Source: Moesziomyces globuligerus
Taxonomy: Eukaryota > Basidiomycota > Ustilaginomycetes > Ustilaginales > Ustilaginaceae
DNA length: 64,000 nt
Direction of reading: 5' to 3'
Assembly: GCA_030849465.1 (NCBI GenBank)
Contig: JARVLF010000023.1
Location: forward strand, 310,001 to 374,000
In this document: positions 48,913-58,742 of the stretch, piece by piece
Position numbering within the stretch: position 1 is the stretch's first letter
Layout: each line of letters starts with the position of its first letter
Notes under the pieces: model-generated
Databases searched by the model: none
Seen by the model: only the letters and a program-made list of their open reading frames with translations
Told to the model about the DNA's origin: nothing
Translations under genes and position numbers: made by a program

Positions 48913-51525
48913 TCAGTGCTGAGGATCGTCTCGTTCGTCTTGTTGGTCGACCTCGACCTCCTCGTCTTCGGCGGGCTGGGCGTTGCCGCCCCAGACGGCG
49001 TCGAGAGCGGCGCGCAGGGCTGCGAATCCAGGCATGCCACGCTGTTGCTGGCCAGCGTCGGCATCCTCTGCGTCGTCTGCATCATCCAGGTCGTCGGCGT
49101 CCTCGCCACCGAAAGCGCCGGGCATGTCGTCTCGCCCGTGTGCCGCTTCGGTCATGTGCATGATCTGGGCCATGACGTCCTCGCGCGTCTCGTCGTCCAT
49201 GTTCTCCATGGCTGCGTCCCAGCCCTGCATGCCAGCGAGGCCGTCGAGCGCCCTCCTGAACGCCTGCATGATGCCCGCTCCCTGCGCCTGCGCCTGTCCC
49301 TGCCCCGCTCCACGTGCCGCTGCCGTGTCGGCAAGCACGGGCGCAAAGTACGCATCGTCGTACCTCGTAACCGCTAGCGTCTCGGCATCCTGGTCCGTCG
49401 AAGGCACCGCGCGCGGCGGCACGGGGTCGAACGCATCCATCTGCTCCGAGCTGCCCGTGATGCTCGGCGGCAAGTACGCCACCAGCTGCTGACGCACCGC
49501 ATCGGGCAGATCGGACACGAGCACGTGTCGATAGATGCCCTCGCGGGTGCGGTGGCTCGCCACCGCCGGCTGCCTGCTGCTCTTACCCTCGTAGTCGGCG
49601 ATGAGAGGCTCGGCGAGCTCCATGGCCGTCTCGCGCAGCCACTGCGCATAGCCAGGCTCCTTCCACAGACTCTCGGACCGAAGCACGTAGATGTGCGTCA
49701 GCAGCGCCGCGAGCGTGTCCTCCTTCGCATACCTCGGCGCGAGCTGGAAGAGCGGGTGCGTGGCGATCTTGTCCGGCAGATCCACGCCCGCTTTGTTGCA
49801 CAGCAGCGGCACCGCGCCGGGGAAGCGCGCAATCGCGAGGCGCAGCGCTGCGCGCGACCTCTTGGCTGCGGCGGCACGGTCGGACTCTTCCTTCTCGAGC
49901 GCGCGGTAGGCGAGTGCACGCGCGTACGCCAGACCCACACACCAATCCAGCGTCCCCGAATAGCCCTGACCCTCTCCCGCCGCCTCCTTGTCCGTCGCAT
50001 CGACCACCGTCCGCGCGGGGACCGAGAGCTCGTCGACGTGCGCGACGCTCGCTGTGCCGCGGCGCGCGCGCTGCTCGTCGAGCGTGCTGATGAGCTCGAG
50101 CAGCCACCTGTGCTGGCGCGACTTGATGGCCAAAAAGTCGATCCACAGCAGCGCCGCGTGGTGGTCCTCGCCATCCTGCCCGAGGCCGAGCAGGAGCTTG
50201 GCCCACTCGAGCGCGGTACGCCACGTGCCACGGCGGCCCAGGTAGCCGATATTTCGGTGGATCGCCAGATAGAACGCACGGTTCTCGATCTTGTTGAAGC
50301 TCACCACGGGCGGGCCGGACGTGGTGCTCGAGAGGCACGAGGTGAAGTACGGACTGGCGCAGCGCTCGAGCGCGAAGAGCGCACGGTCGTTGAAGTCGGC
50401 CGCCTGGCCGAGATCGCCCTGGTGCCGCGAGTATTCGGAGAGCTGGAGCAGCGTGTCGATATGGTATGGATAGACGCGCAGCAGCGCCATGAGGGCGTTC
50501 GGATCGTACGAACGCACTGCCTGGAGGAATTGCATCTGGACCTGGCGGTACGCGCGCGAATGCTTCCATGCGCAGACACGACCGTGAGTGGCGGAGTCAA
50601 TCACGTCCATGCTCATGCCCGTGAAGCTGCGGCTGATGGGCGGCCAGTAGTCCTTGGGCGTGCACAGCAGGCTGCGCACCTTGAGGTTCGGGTTGTTGGC
50701 CTGGGCGCGCGCCCGTGCCCCGCTCGAAGCGCGACCCCCGCCCGCTGGCGAGCCTGCTTCGTTCTGATACGCTTTGATGGCGGCAGAGCCGAACTGACGC
50801 CGCAGCTCGATGGCCGGATCGAGGTGGCGCGGGTCGAGGCTAAGGTGGGTGCGGAAAGCCGAGACACGACCGGCACCGGGACCGAAGGCTGAAGCAGATG
50901 CGGAGGACGACGGGTTGCGTGCTGCTTCAGCGCTATTGAGACTCGCTTGGGAGGCAAGTAGCGCATCGAATTCATCGATCGACATCTCGGAGACATCTTT
51001 CGACTTGGACCCTGCCTTGCCTGTGGGTGTGCCTGTCTGCTGAGCTGAGGATTTCTTCGCAGAAGCTTTCTTTCCGCCCGGCTTTGCGGTGGTTGGCTTG
51101 GACTCGCTTTCCGGGGTCTGGTCGTCGTTGTGGTCGTCATCTGCCTCGGCAGCAGCGGCGGCTGCGGCCTTCTTCTTTTTCTTCTTGTTCTTCTTCTTGC
51201 TGCTTTTCGTTACGGTCTGCTGTGTCGAGATGTCATGGTCTTCATCCGATGCGTCCTGCTCGTCGTCTTGGTCAGCACTTTCGCCTGCCTCATCACCAAG
51301 CGCAGCAAAGATTGAAGTGACAGAAGGCTTGGATGTGCGAGGAGCGGGTGTTGATTCGACCTCTTCTAGGTCTTCATGGCTTGCCTCCTCGTCGGAAGGT
51401 TCGTTGAGCTGCTGGAAAGGCGACTTTGCAGACGAGGCTGTTGAGTTGGGGAGGGGCGCCTCGGCGAGCTCTTCGAGCTCCTGCTGCTCACGCAGCTGGC
51501 GCTTGTTGAGGCGCTTACCACTCAT
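48913..51525 (-). CDS. RQC1: ribosome quality control protein RQC1 / TCF25 family
   Basis: 870 residues on the minus strand from the ATG at 51525 (MSGKRLNKRQLREQQELEEL). The N-terminal third is charged and disordered, with a lysine run (about 110-125) and acidic patches. The TCF25 domain covers about residues 285-700 and begins with the family signature LLCTPKDYWPPISRSFTGM, followed by FLQAVRSYDPNALMALLRVYPYHIDTLLQLSEY. The C-terminal 170 residues are acidic. In yeast Rqc1 works with Ltn1, Rqc2 and Cdc48 on stalled 60S subunits to ubiquitinate nascent chains. The animal homologue is TCF25/NULP1. The gene diverges from SCO1. Confidence 0.93.
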   Translation of the reverse strand: MSGKRLNKRQLREQQELEELAEAPLPNSTASSAKSPFQQLNEPSDEEASHEDLEEVESTPAPRTSKPSVTSIFAALGDEAGESADQDDEQDASDEDHDISTQQTVTKSSKKKNKKKKKKAAAAAAAEADDDHNDDQTPESESKPTTAKPGGKKASAKKSSAQQTGTPTGKAGSKSKDVSEMSIDEFDALLASQASLNSAEAARNPSSSASASAFGPGAGRVSAFRTHLSLDPRHLDPAIELRRQFGSAAIKAYQNEAGSPAGGGRASSGARARAQANNPNLKVRSLLCTPKDYWPPISRSFTGMSMDVIDSATHGRVCAWKHSRAYRQVQMQFLQAVRSYDPNALMALLRVYPYHIDTLLQLSEYSRHQGDLGQAADFNDRALFALERCASPYFTSCLSSTTSGPPVVSFNKIENRAFYLAIHRNIGYLGRRGTWRTALEWAKLLLGLGQDGEDHHAALLWIDFLAIKSRQHRWLLELISTLDEQRARRGTASVAHVDELSVPARTVVDATDKEAAGEGQGYSGTLDWCVGLAYARALAYRALEKEESDRAAAAKRSRAALRLAIARFPGAVPLLCNKAGVDLPDKIATHPLFQLAPRYAKEDTLAALLTHIYVLRSESLWKEPGYAQWLRETAMELAEPLIADYEGKSSRQPAVASHRTREGIYRHVLVSDLPDAVRQQLVAYLPPSITGSSEQMDAFDPVPPRAVPSTDQDAETLAVTRYDDAYFAPVLADTAAARGAGQGQAQAQGAGIMQAFRRALDGLAGMQGWDAAMENMDDETREDVMAQIMHMTEAAHGRDDMPGAFGGEDADDLDDADDAEDADAGQQQRGMPGFAALRAALDAVWGGNAQPAEDEEVEVDQQDERDDPQH

Positions 51526-51934
51526 AGCGTCGATGAGCAGAGGTGCGATTTGCGAGTGGGCGGTGGAGAGTTGGCGAGTCAGAGAGCTGCTTCCAGCACC
51601 GAATCATGTGGAGCTTCGGGTGAGCCGACTGAGCGCTCTCTCGCGGTCCGATTCGCCCGACTCCCGAATTTCTTCTCCTCCGTCCTCGCGGGCTTACCTC
51701 AGGGCAGGCAGAGGCGGATGCGCCGAAACAAGTTCGGCTGCTCCGCGAAGAAAGCTCAGGAAAAGGCGTTCCTCCACCTGAAGTCCGCGGCTGCTGTCGT
51801 CGAGAGGCTGCCTGGCGCTGGGTGCCATTGGTCGGAACAACCGCAACTATAACCGCAACCTTAACTTCCGACTGCCTATTGCAATATCGGAAGAGCCGCC
51901 CGTAACTCTTCGGTCACATCCCACCATCACAGCG
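51526..51934. promoter_or_regulatory. divergent promoter shared by RQC1 and SCO1
   Basis: 409 bp separate the two ATGs. ATTGG at 51827-51831 (CCAAT on the minus strand) lies about 105 bp upstream of SCO1 and is a candidate site for the HAP2/3/5 complex that drives respiratory genes. No TATA box is obvious, and no other gene is present. Confidence 0.5.
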
Positions 51935-52852
51935 ATGCTCGCAGGATCCGCCGCCATGGCCACGATGCGCGCATCGTCACGCGCGATAGCGCCTGCTCGG
52001 CTTGCAGCCAGTCTTGGCTCGCCGTCCCCGCTCTTGCCAGGCTTGGCGCTGGCGGGTATGAGCCGTCTCCCTGCTCGCAGCAGCCTTGGCGTACGCAGCT
52101 ATGCTTCGCAGAGCGAGGAGAAGGCCAAGGACAAGCTTGCCATCGGGCCCTTCAACCTCAAGGCCGGTCTGCTCTTCCTGGTCACGGGAGCGGGCCTGCT
52201 CTTCTACTTCCGCAGCGAAAAGCAGAAGGTCGAGGAGCGTCGCAAGGCCGAAACTGCCGCTGCCAAGGTAGGGCGACCGCGCATCGGCGGACCCTTTTCG
52301 CTGGTCACATCAACCTCGCATCCCTTCACGCACGACGATCTGCTCGGCAGCTTCTCGCTCGTCTACTTTGGCTTCACAAACTGCCCCGACATCTGCCCCG
52401 AGGAGCTCGACAAGATGGGCGAGGTCGTCGACCGAATCGACGCCAAGTACGGCAAGAAGATCATCAACCCCGTCTTTATCTCGTGTGACCCCGCACGCGA
52501 TACCGTCCCTCAGCTCGCTCGCTACATCGAGGACTTCCACCCGCGCATGGTCGGTCTCACAGGCACCTTTGAGGCCGTCAAGCAGGCCTGCAAGGCCTAC
52601 CGCGTCTACTTCTCCACCCCTCCCGGCGCAGATCCCATGGGAGACTACCTCGTCGACCACAGCATCTTCTTCTACCTCATGGACCCCGAGGGCAAGTTCG
52701 TCGATGCCTTCGGTAGGAGCGTCGACGCACAAGAGACCGGCAACAAGGTCGACGCCTACGTCAAGCAGTGGATCGATGCAGGCCTCCCCATCCAAGAAGC
52801 CGACGCAAAGAACAAGGCACAGTCCGACGGTCGTGCCAAAGTCGACCTCTAG
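51935..52852 (+). CDS. SCO1: SCO1 copper chaperone for cytochrome c oxidase assembly
   Basis: 305 residues. The first 55 or so residues are rich in Ala, Arg and Ser, ending in SLGVRSYAS, a typical mitochondrial presequence. One membrane helix follows (LKAGLLFLVTGAGLLFYF, about 76-93), then the thioredoxin-like SCO domain. Copper ligands are C150 and C154 in FTNCPDICPEEL and H242 in YLVDHSIFFYLMDP. The protein is anchored in the inner membrane and delivers copper to the CuA site of COX2. In-frame Met codons at 1, 8 and 11 leave the exact start slightly open. Confidence 0.97.
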   Translation: MLAGSAAMATMRASSRAIAPARLAASLGSPSPLLPGLALAGMSRLPARSSLGVRSYASQSEEKAKDKLAIGPFNLKAGLLFLVTGAGLLFYFRSEKQKVEERRKAETAAAKVGRPRIGGPFSLVTSTSHPFTHDDLLGSFSLVYFGFTNCPDICPEELDKMGEVVDRIDAKYGKKIINPVFISCDPARDTVPQLARYIEDFHPRMVGLTGTFEAVKQACKAYRVYFSTPPGADPMGDYLVDHSIFFYLMDPEGKFVDAFGRSVDAQETGNKVDAYVKQWIDAGLPIQEADAKNKAQSDGRAKVDL

Positions 52853-53007
52853 CCTCGCCCCCTTCTCCGTTCATGTATACTAAGGCACCGACTCATGCGA
52901 ATCCTTCACTCCCCTCCCGCTCATTCCCCTCTCTGCACAACGGCACAACGGTCGGACTTCATCTTGCTGACACGTGATAGGAATGCATTGCGCATGAGAG
53001 AGCCGGT

Positions 53008-55323
53008 CTAGCGGCGTGGTGTGCGGCGCGTGGTGCGTGCGTCCGAGAATGCCGAGCTGCGTGTGGCGGCCCTGGCAGCCGTGGGCGTGCGGGCGCTCGG
53101 TGTTGACGCTTGCTTCTCGCTGCTCCCGCGTCGAGATGCGGATGCGGCCGGCGTGACCGACGACCGACTCGAGCGCGTCTGCTTGACTGGCGTCGACGGC
53201 GTCGCCTCCTTCGGCTCCTTGGCAGCACTCGAGCGCGACACCACCGAAGCGCGCGTCGAACGTCCGCCCGCCGAAGCCGCAGCGCGCCTGCCGCCGCGTT
53301 CTCCCGTCTTGGTCGACGCCTTGCCTCGCCTGCGTGGCGCCGAATCGCCATCGCTCGCTTCATCGCCGTCATCTTCATCTTCGTCCGAGCCTTCCTCGTC
53401 CTCCGACGCCTCGTTCGAGGCCGGATCGTCGTCTTCGTCCGCACCTTCCGAGCTGTCCTTCTCGCCTTCACCTTCGCCGCGCTCCGAGCCTGACTCCTGT
53501 CCGCCCTCGCTCGCCGCATCGCTCTGCTCCTCCTTGGCATCCGTCATCTCCTCATCCTCGGCCTCTTCGCGCGCCGCATCCACTCCTTCCGACTTGGACG
53601 CGCGTCGACTGCTGCGTCGACGCACCGAAGGCCTCGCATCCGCCGCCTCCTCCTCGTCGCTCGACGGCGCTCCACGCTTCTTGCTGCCCTTCCGCGCCGA
53701 TCCCGCCGTCGCCGTCGCCTGCGTCTTGCCCACTCGTCTTCGCGCCGCACTTTCCGCCTCGCTCTGCGTCTCGTCGTCGTCCTCGCCAGCTGCCTTGGCG
53801 ACCTCGCCGTCCTCGTCGTTGTCATCGCTCTCGTTGGCTTCGCTCGCCGCCTCGTCCTCCGACGCGCCCTCAGTGTTGCCGCGACGTCCGCGACGTGTGG
53901 AGCGCGTCGGCGTCACCGTGCCCGAGGTGCTCTTGCGCCCTCCTGCCGCCGTGCGCGAAGGACGTGGCAGCGTTGCGGGCGCCTTTCGGCTGCCTCGACG
54001 CGTGCGTACCTGCTCCGACGCCTCGTTGTCCTCGCCCGACTCGCCATCCTCATTTGCATCCCCCTCCGCTTCTGCAGCGGGTGCGCTTTCCTCGTCGTCG
54101 CTCTTCACCCCTGCTGTGTCGCGTGAGACCTTCTTCTTGGGCTCAGCCGTGCTGGTCCGCCCACGTCGACCCGGGCGACGCTTGGGCGTCGAATCCTTCG
54201 ATACGTCGGCGTCGGAGTCCGGTTCCGAGAGATCCTCCTCCTCCTCTTCGTCCTCGTCGTCGTCCTTGGTCTCTTGTTTCACCTGTTCGGTGCCGGTGGA
54301 TTGAGTCTCACCAGGAGAAGACGATCGCTTGATAGCCTTCGCATCTGCTGAGGTGTCCGGATTCGCCGATGTTTCGTTGGCAGATGCAGCTGTGCCTTCT
54401 TCGTCCTCATCTTTTGCTGTGCGGCGCTCGGCAATGAGCGATTCGAACTCCTCCCATGGCCACAGGTAGAAGTCACGGCGTGCCATCCCATCGCCGGTGC
54501 CGTGGATGTCATCGCCGTAGATCCAATTTTGTGAATGTTGGCTGGGGCGTGATTTGCGTTCGCCATCAGCCAAAAAGTCGGGCGAGCCCGGATGCTGAAA
54601 GACGCAGCGCGAAAAGACTTCGGCGGAAGCTGGTGCAGCACCTTCAAAACTGCGCTTACGCTTCGATGCGGGCGTAGACGAGCCAGACGCGGATTCGGAA
54701 CTGCTCGAGTCGCCCGATTCTGTGGCTGTCCCAGCCTGGCTGAGCGAGTCGAAGATGGCGCCCTCCTCCATGTCGTCGAGCGCCTCGAGGTCGAAGAGGT
54801 TGTGCAGCTCGTTCCATACCATCTCTGGCTTTACAGTGCGATCGAGACCAAGAGCGGCGATGGCGAGACGCGTCTGCTCGGTCTCTTGCTGTCGCTCCCT
54901 CTCCTCCTCCTCGTTCTGCTCCGCGTCGTCCTCCGTACGGTCGCCGTCGTCCTCGGCCGGACCTGAGCTAGCGACGCTGCCGGACCGCGAGCGAGAGCCT
55001 TTGCGCGAATGGGCTGCGTTGCGACGTATGCGAGACGCGGCGCTGGCGTTGCTACCTGTGCTCGAGAGTGGTGGTCTGGACTTCTTGTCGGAGGCGTTGA
55101 TGGGCGGCGCGGCGCTGCTGAGCCTTTCCAGACGGGCGGACAGAGACCGGTAACGTGAGTCGAGTGCTTTTTGGGTGTCCATCACCACCGAGAGCATCTT
55201 GAAGTGCTTGTGAGGGCCCACGGGTCGGCGCAGGGATACGGAGCGGAGGAAGGCGATGTGGACATCGTCGTCCTCGGGCAGCTTGGCCCCCAAAGTGGAG
55301 GCTCGTGATGTTTGCGCGACCAT
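53008..55323 (-). CDS. EAF7: EAF7/MRGBP-like NuA4 histone acetyltransferase subunit with long acidic tail
   Basis: 771 residues from the ATG at 55323 (MVAQTSRAST). The frame stays open upstream without a better start. The N-terminal 310 residues carry the CT20/MRGBP family motifs: DDVHIAFLRSV, RPVGPHKHFKMLSV (33-46), VWNELHNLFDLEALDDMEE (169-187) and FYLWPWEEFESLIAERR (about 300). The remaining 450 residues are a disordered Glu/Asp/Ser tail with basic Arg/Lys islands and AT-hook-like RRGR motifs, much longer than in yeast Eaf7 (about 425 residues in total). Eaf7 links the MRG15/Eaf3 reader to NuA4 on chromatin. The tail may bind histones or DNA. The family call rests on the N-terminal motifs. 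Confidence 0.85.
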   Translation of the reverse strand: MVAQTSRASTLGAKLPEDDDVHIAFLRSVSLRRPVGPHKHFKMLSVVMDTQKALDSRYRSLSARLERLSSAAPPINASDKKSRPPLSSTGSNASAASRIRRNAAHSRKGSRSRSGSVASSGPAEDDGDRTEDDAEQNEEEERERQQETEQTRLAIAALGLDRTVKPEMVWNELHNLFDLEALDDMEEGAIFDSLSQAGTATESGDSSSSESASGSSTPASKRKRSFEGAAPASAEVFSRCVFQHPGSPDFLADGERKSRPSQHSQNWIYGDDIHGTGDGMARRDFYLWPWEEFESLIAERRTAKDEDEEGTAASANETSANPDTSADAKAIKRSSSPGETQSTGTEQVKQETKDDDEDEEEEEDLSEPDSDADVSKDSTPKRRPGRRGRTSTAEPKKKVSRDTAGVKSDDEESAPAAEAEGDANEDGESGEDNEASEQVRTRRGSRKAPATLPRPSRTAAGGRKSTSGTVTPTRSTRRGRRGNTEGASEDEAASEANESDDNDEDGEVAKAAGEDDDETQSEAESAARRRVGKTQATATAGSARKGSKKRGAPSSDEEEAADARPSVRRRSSRRASKSEGVDAAREEAEDEEMTDAKEEQSDAASEGGQESGSERGEGEGEKDSSEGADEDDDPASNEASEDEEGSDEDEDDGDEASDGDSAPRRRGKASTKTGERGGRRAAASAGGRSTRASVVSRSSAAKEPKEATPSTPVKQTRSSRSSVTPAASASRRGSSEKQASTPSARTPTAARAATRSSAFSDARTTRRTPRR

Positions 55324-55672
55324 GACACCGCGACGGACGATTCGCTCGTGCCCTCGAATGAAGCTGGTACGGAGGGTGAAGCGTGGGTGAAGCGTGGTGT
55401 TGGCCGGGCGAGTGATGAGTCGAGTGTGGATGGGTCTCGGCGGTGGAGCTGCAGTCGACCGCCCCGTGCGATTTCGCGCTTCTTCCAATCGAATCGGCCA
55501 CGGCTTTGTCCCGATTTCCTGTTTTTCCGATTCGATATTCTCGTGGTTGTTCCTCTCTCGTTTCTCAGCTCTTCACAAGCATCCCATACAGTGTGTACAG
55601 CGGCAGCGGCAACAGTACTCAAATACGCAGCAATGGAGAAGAAGTTGTTTTCTGGTGTGCCAGCTCTGCCGC
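55324..55672. other. EAF7 promoter and acyl-CoA oxidase 3' flank
   Basis: 349 bp on the minus-strand path from the acyl-CoA oxidase stop to the EAF7 ATG. T/C-rich around 55500-55560 on the plus strand. No gene is seen. Confidence 0.5.
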
Positions 55673-57826
55673 CTACAGCTTGGCACGCTCGGTGAATTGA
55701 ACCGCCTCGCCGCGGATGAGGCGGCCGATGCCGTCGTGGTAGCCCTTGACGACGCCGTTTTCGTCCCTGGCGCCCCGCTCGCCAGAATGGTTCAGGGGCT
55801 CGCGCTTCATCCACTCAATCATCCTTTCGTATGCACGGCCATCACTACTGCCGAGTGGCGAGCAGAGGTACCAGTCGTCCATGTCGAAGCTCTCGACGAG
55901 GCCGAGCGCATCGCGACGGATGGGCCCGGATAAGAGGGTGGCCGACGTCTTCCTGAGCCTGTCGAGCTGGCTGGGCGAGAGAAGCTGGAGCTCGAGGAAG
56001 TCGCTGAGCGTATCTGCGGTGAGGATGCAGTTTTGGATGAGATGGAAGCGAAGCAGTGCATCCAGCGCGGAAAGATGCGCATCCTGGACCGCCACGCCGT
56101 ATCGCTCTTTTGTTGCGGCGTTTGGCTCCGACTTGAGCTGATGGACGAGCTGTACGAACGCGTGGCCGATCAGGAAGGCGCCGTGAGCGTTGGATGCGCG
56201 TACAGCGAGGTTTGTGTCGATGTGCTTGGACACACTGTCGGCGCCCGAGGAGCTAGAGCGGTGCTCGGCGAGTCGCTGCACGAGGAGTGCGGCGCGGAAG
56301 CCGAGCAAATCGAGCAGCGTCGTGGGCTGGTCGATCTGGTCGACGCTGATGGCGAGGGCGCGCTTCGAGATGGTATCGGCGTTGCTGGACGGGGAAGCGA
56401 TAAGCTCGAGATATGCCAGCTCGGGGTGCTGCGTCTTTCCGCCACTCTTGCGGGTCTCGTTGAGCTGCTTGACCAGGAAGTTAGCTGAGGGTCCAGCGAG
56501 GAGCATCGAATTTTCACCCTCGTAGATTAGACCAGCGTTGGGTTGATTGCGCTCAAAGTCAAAGCCCGCAGCTTGGCTAAAGCCGTGTCCGCCAAGACTG
56601 CGGCGGCATCGCTCGATGCCAGCGAGCGACTCGTTGGTGCAGACAGCCTTGAGGACGCTCGAGTAGCCATGCACGATGGGGAGGAGCGTGCTGTTGCCCG
56701 TCGATTCGATCTCGGCGATCATGCGGTTGTACATGCGCCTGAGATGCTGGCTTACAAAGGTGATGGCATACGCGGTGGCGAGTGCGGTAAGCACGCGGGT
56801 CTGGACCGAGGCGTAGTCGAGGATCTTGGGTTCAAGCTGACCAGGCTGGGTGCTTGAGGTGCCCTGACGTCGGACGACACCGTAGCGGATGGCGATCGTG
56901 GCTGCACGTGCGAGATGATGAGCTGCAATCTCGCACAAGCCGACGCGAACGAGGGTCATGGTACCGCGCGTCATGACCTGGGCGGCGGCGTTGCGCTTTT
57001 CGTAGACACCCTCCCTGGAGACGGTCTGGAAGCGCTGGAGGAGATGGGAACGTGGGATGCGAACCTGGTCAAAGCAGGTGTAGCCATTGTCCATCGCGGG
57101 TGCGCCAAGCTTGCAGCCCATCTCGATGATGCGGCGGCCCGGCAGGAGGGTGTGATCCTTGAGGGAGCGGAGATGGACGAGGAAGGGGTGCATGCCGTGC
57201 GACTTGCCAGCGATGATGAGGTTGGCCATGACGATGCCGTAGGTGGCGGTAAGACCGCTGCCTCCGATCCACGTCTTGCCTGCCGAGGGCTCAGGTGTGT
57301 TGATGACCCACTCGTCCGAGTCCGGGTCAAAGGTGGCGGTGGTCCTGAGCGCCGAGAGGTTGGAACCATGGGCAAGCTCGGTTTGCATGTAGCAACCGAG
57401 CCAGCGGCCGGATTTAACCATGGGACCCCATTCAGCCCACTGCTCTGTGCTTGCCTGGCGCATAAGGGTGGGCTGAGCCATACTCTCTGCCACCTGGATG
57501 GGAAGGTATTCGTCGGTGAAGAGGCGGAGCATGTCGGCGTCTTTCTTGTCGAGACCGTGGCGGTTGCGGATTTCGAAGTAGCGGAGCGCGATCTGCTGAC
57601 CCTTGAGGAAGCGTTCGTTTCGGGACTGGAAGACGCGATCCTCCTTATCGAAGGTGTGGTCTGAGTCGTCCTTGAGAAGCGAGAGGAGCCAGCGAGCGTT
57701 GTCGCGCTCACCTCGCGAGCCGGGAAGGATGCAGGACATGGTGTCGACGTCGAACGAGCAGGTGGCGCGTTCCTGCTGGATATCGCGCGGCTGCAGAGAC
57801 TCGGGAGCAGGTCGTGTAGACGCCAT
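55673..57826 (-). CDS. peroxisomal acyl-CoA oxidase
   Basis: 717 residues from the ATG at 57826 (MASTRPAPES). The open frame before it is a low-complexity Pro run. Acyl-CoA oxidase signatures: MQTELAHGSNLSAL (about 147-160) for FAD and substrate contact, a glycine-rich IGGSGLTATYGIVMANLI strand, LGGHGFS in the FAD domain (411-417), and catalytic-base E436 in LIYEGENSML. The last three residues, AKL, are a PTS1 signal for import into peroxisomes. The enzyme oxidises acyl-CoA to trans-2-enoyl-CoA with release of hydrogen peroxide, the first step of peroxisomal beta-oxidation. U. maydis relies on both peroxisomal and mitochondrial beta-oxidation. Chain-length preference cannot be read from sequence. 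Confidence 0.95.
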   Translation of the reverse strand: MASTRPAPESLQPRDIQQERATCSFDVDTMSCILPGSRGERDNARWLLSLLKDDSDHTFDKEDRVFQSRNERFLKGQQIALRYFEIRNRHGLDKKDADMLRLFTDEYLPIQVAESMAQPTLMRQASTEQWAEWGPMVKSGRWLGCYMQTELAHGSNLSALRTTATFDPDSDEWVINTPEPSAGKTWIGGSGLTATYGIVMANLIIAGKSHGMHPFLVHLRSLKDHTLLPGRRIIEMGCKLGAPAMDNGYTCFDQVRIPRSHLLQRFQTVSREGVYEKRNAAAQVMTRGTMTLVRVGLCEIAAHHLARAATIAIRYGVVRRQGTSSTQPGQLEPKILDYASVQTRVLTALATAYAITFVSQHLRRMYNRMIAEIESTGNSTLLPIVHGYSSVLKAVCTNESLAGIERCRRSLGGHGFSQAAGFDFERNQPNAGLIYEGENSMLLAGPSANFLVKQLNETRKSGGKTQHPELAYLELIASPSSNADTISKRALAISVDQIDQPTTLLDLLGFRAALLVQRLAEHRSSSSGADSVSKHIDTNLAVRASNAHGAFLIGHAFVQLVHQLKSEPNAATKERYGVAVQDAHLSALDALLRFHLIQNCILTADTLSDFLELQLLSPSQLDRLRKTSATLLSGPIRRDALGLVESFDMDDWYLCSPLGSSDGRAYERMIEWMKREPLNHSGERGARDENGVVKGYHDGIGRLIRGEAVQFTERAKL

Positions 57827-57844
57827 CGTGATGACGTGGCTTGT

Positions 57845-57859
57845 GGGGGGGGGGGGGGG
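57845..57859 (+). repeat. G15 homopolymer in the acyl-CoA oxidase leader
   Basis: Fifteen consecutive G residues, 19-33 bases upstream of the oxidase ATG, so C15 in the mRNA leader if transcribed. Such runs slip easily and the printed length may be a sequencing estimate. Confidence 0.85.
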
Positions 57860-58666
57860 TTGCTGCGGGATGGTGGAGGCAGGAGCGGAGGAGAGGAAGA
57901 TGGTGGCGGTCTGAATTTGAAGTGCACATGGAGGCAACACCGGCGGGCCGCCGAGTGCGGGGTGCATGGCTCGCCCATGGCCGACACCGGAAGACGCAGT
58001 TGCCGAGGGCCGAACAAGGCCGAAAGGCAGTCAATTTTGGCGCCTCAATTTCTTGCTCATCTGTTTCTCAAAATGTTCAAAATCCATTCAACGTTGGTCT
58101 TTTTTGACAGCACTGAGAGTGATCATCGACTCGATGCTCTTCAACCGTACCAGTTTGTTCCTTCTTCTGCGGAGAGCTGCCTCGACCAGATCGACAGGAG
58201 ATTGATTCTCGACGAGATGCATCCGAGCTTCGACCTGAGATGGTACAATCGCTTCAAAACGTCTTGACGGCAATGTCCAGCTCCGCTGCGAATTTCGTCG
58301 TACGTCCCTATCTCGCTCTCAAACCTTCATGTCATCAACCTTTCGAGCGCACCTGCAATGCGCTATTGACGTTCGATTTCCTTACATGAAATGGTGAGGC
58401 TGGAGCCGCTGCTCATCCTAGAATATGACAGTGCCCCCTGCTGCTGACGTCGGAAACGGGATTCACGTCGCCAACTGCCGCCTCAACCGAGATCAAGGAG
58501 CTGCTTAGCTCAAGCTCTTGCAGCTATGATGCTGGGTAGGACCTTGAGCGAGCTGCGCTTGGATGCTGGATTACCTAAATGCTCCCTTCAATCATGTGCA
58601 CCCGAGCTCGCATGCTGCATATCGAAGGGCCACACCACACGGCCTTCCGCTGTCTGATCTATGACT

Positions 58667-58672
58667 TATAAA
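58667..58672 (+). promoter_or_regulatory. TATA box of the small secreted-protein gene
   Basis: TATAAA lies about 70 bp before the ATG at 58743, spacing that suits a short-leader, regulated gene. Confidence 0.6.
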
Positions 58673-58742
58673 GGGACACCATCCACGCTTCTCTTGTGCC
58701 CTTTTCAGTAATCTAGAGCAGCTCACTCGTCCTTTGCACAAG

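Larger units (their letters stand above)
57827..58742. other. divergent intergenic region between acyl-CoA oxidase and the small secreted protein
   Basis: About 0.9 kb containing the G15 run in the oxidase leader and, at the right, the TATA box of the small secreted-protein gene. No supported gene. Confidence 0.55.
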
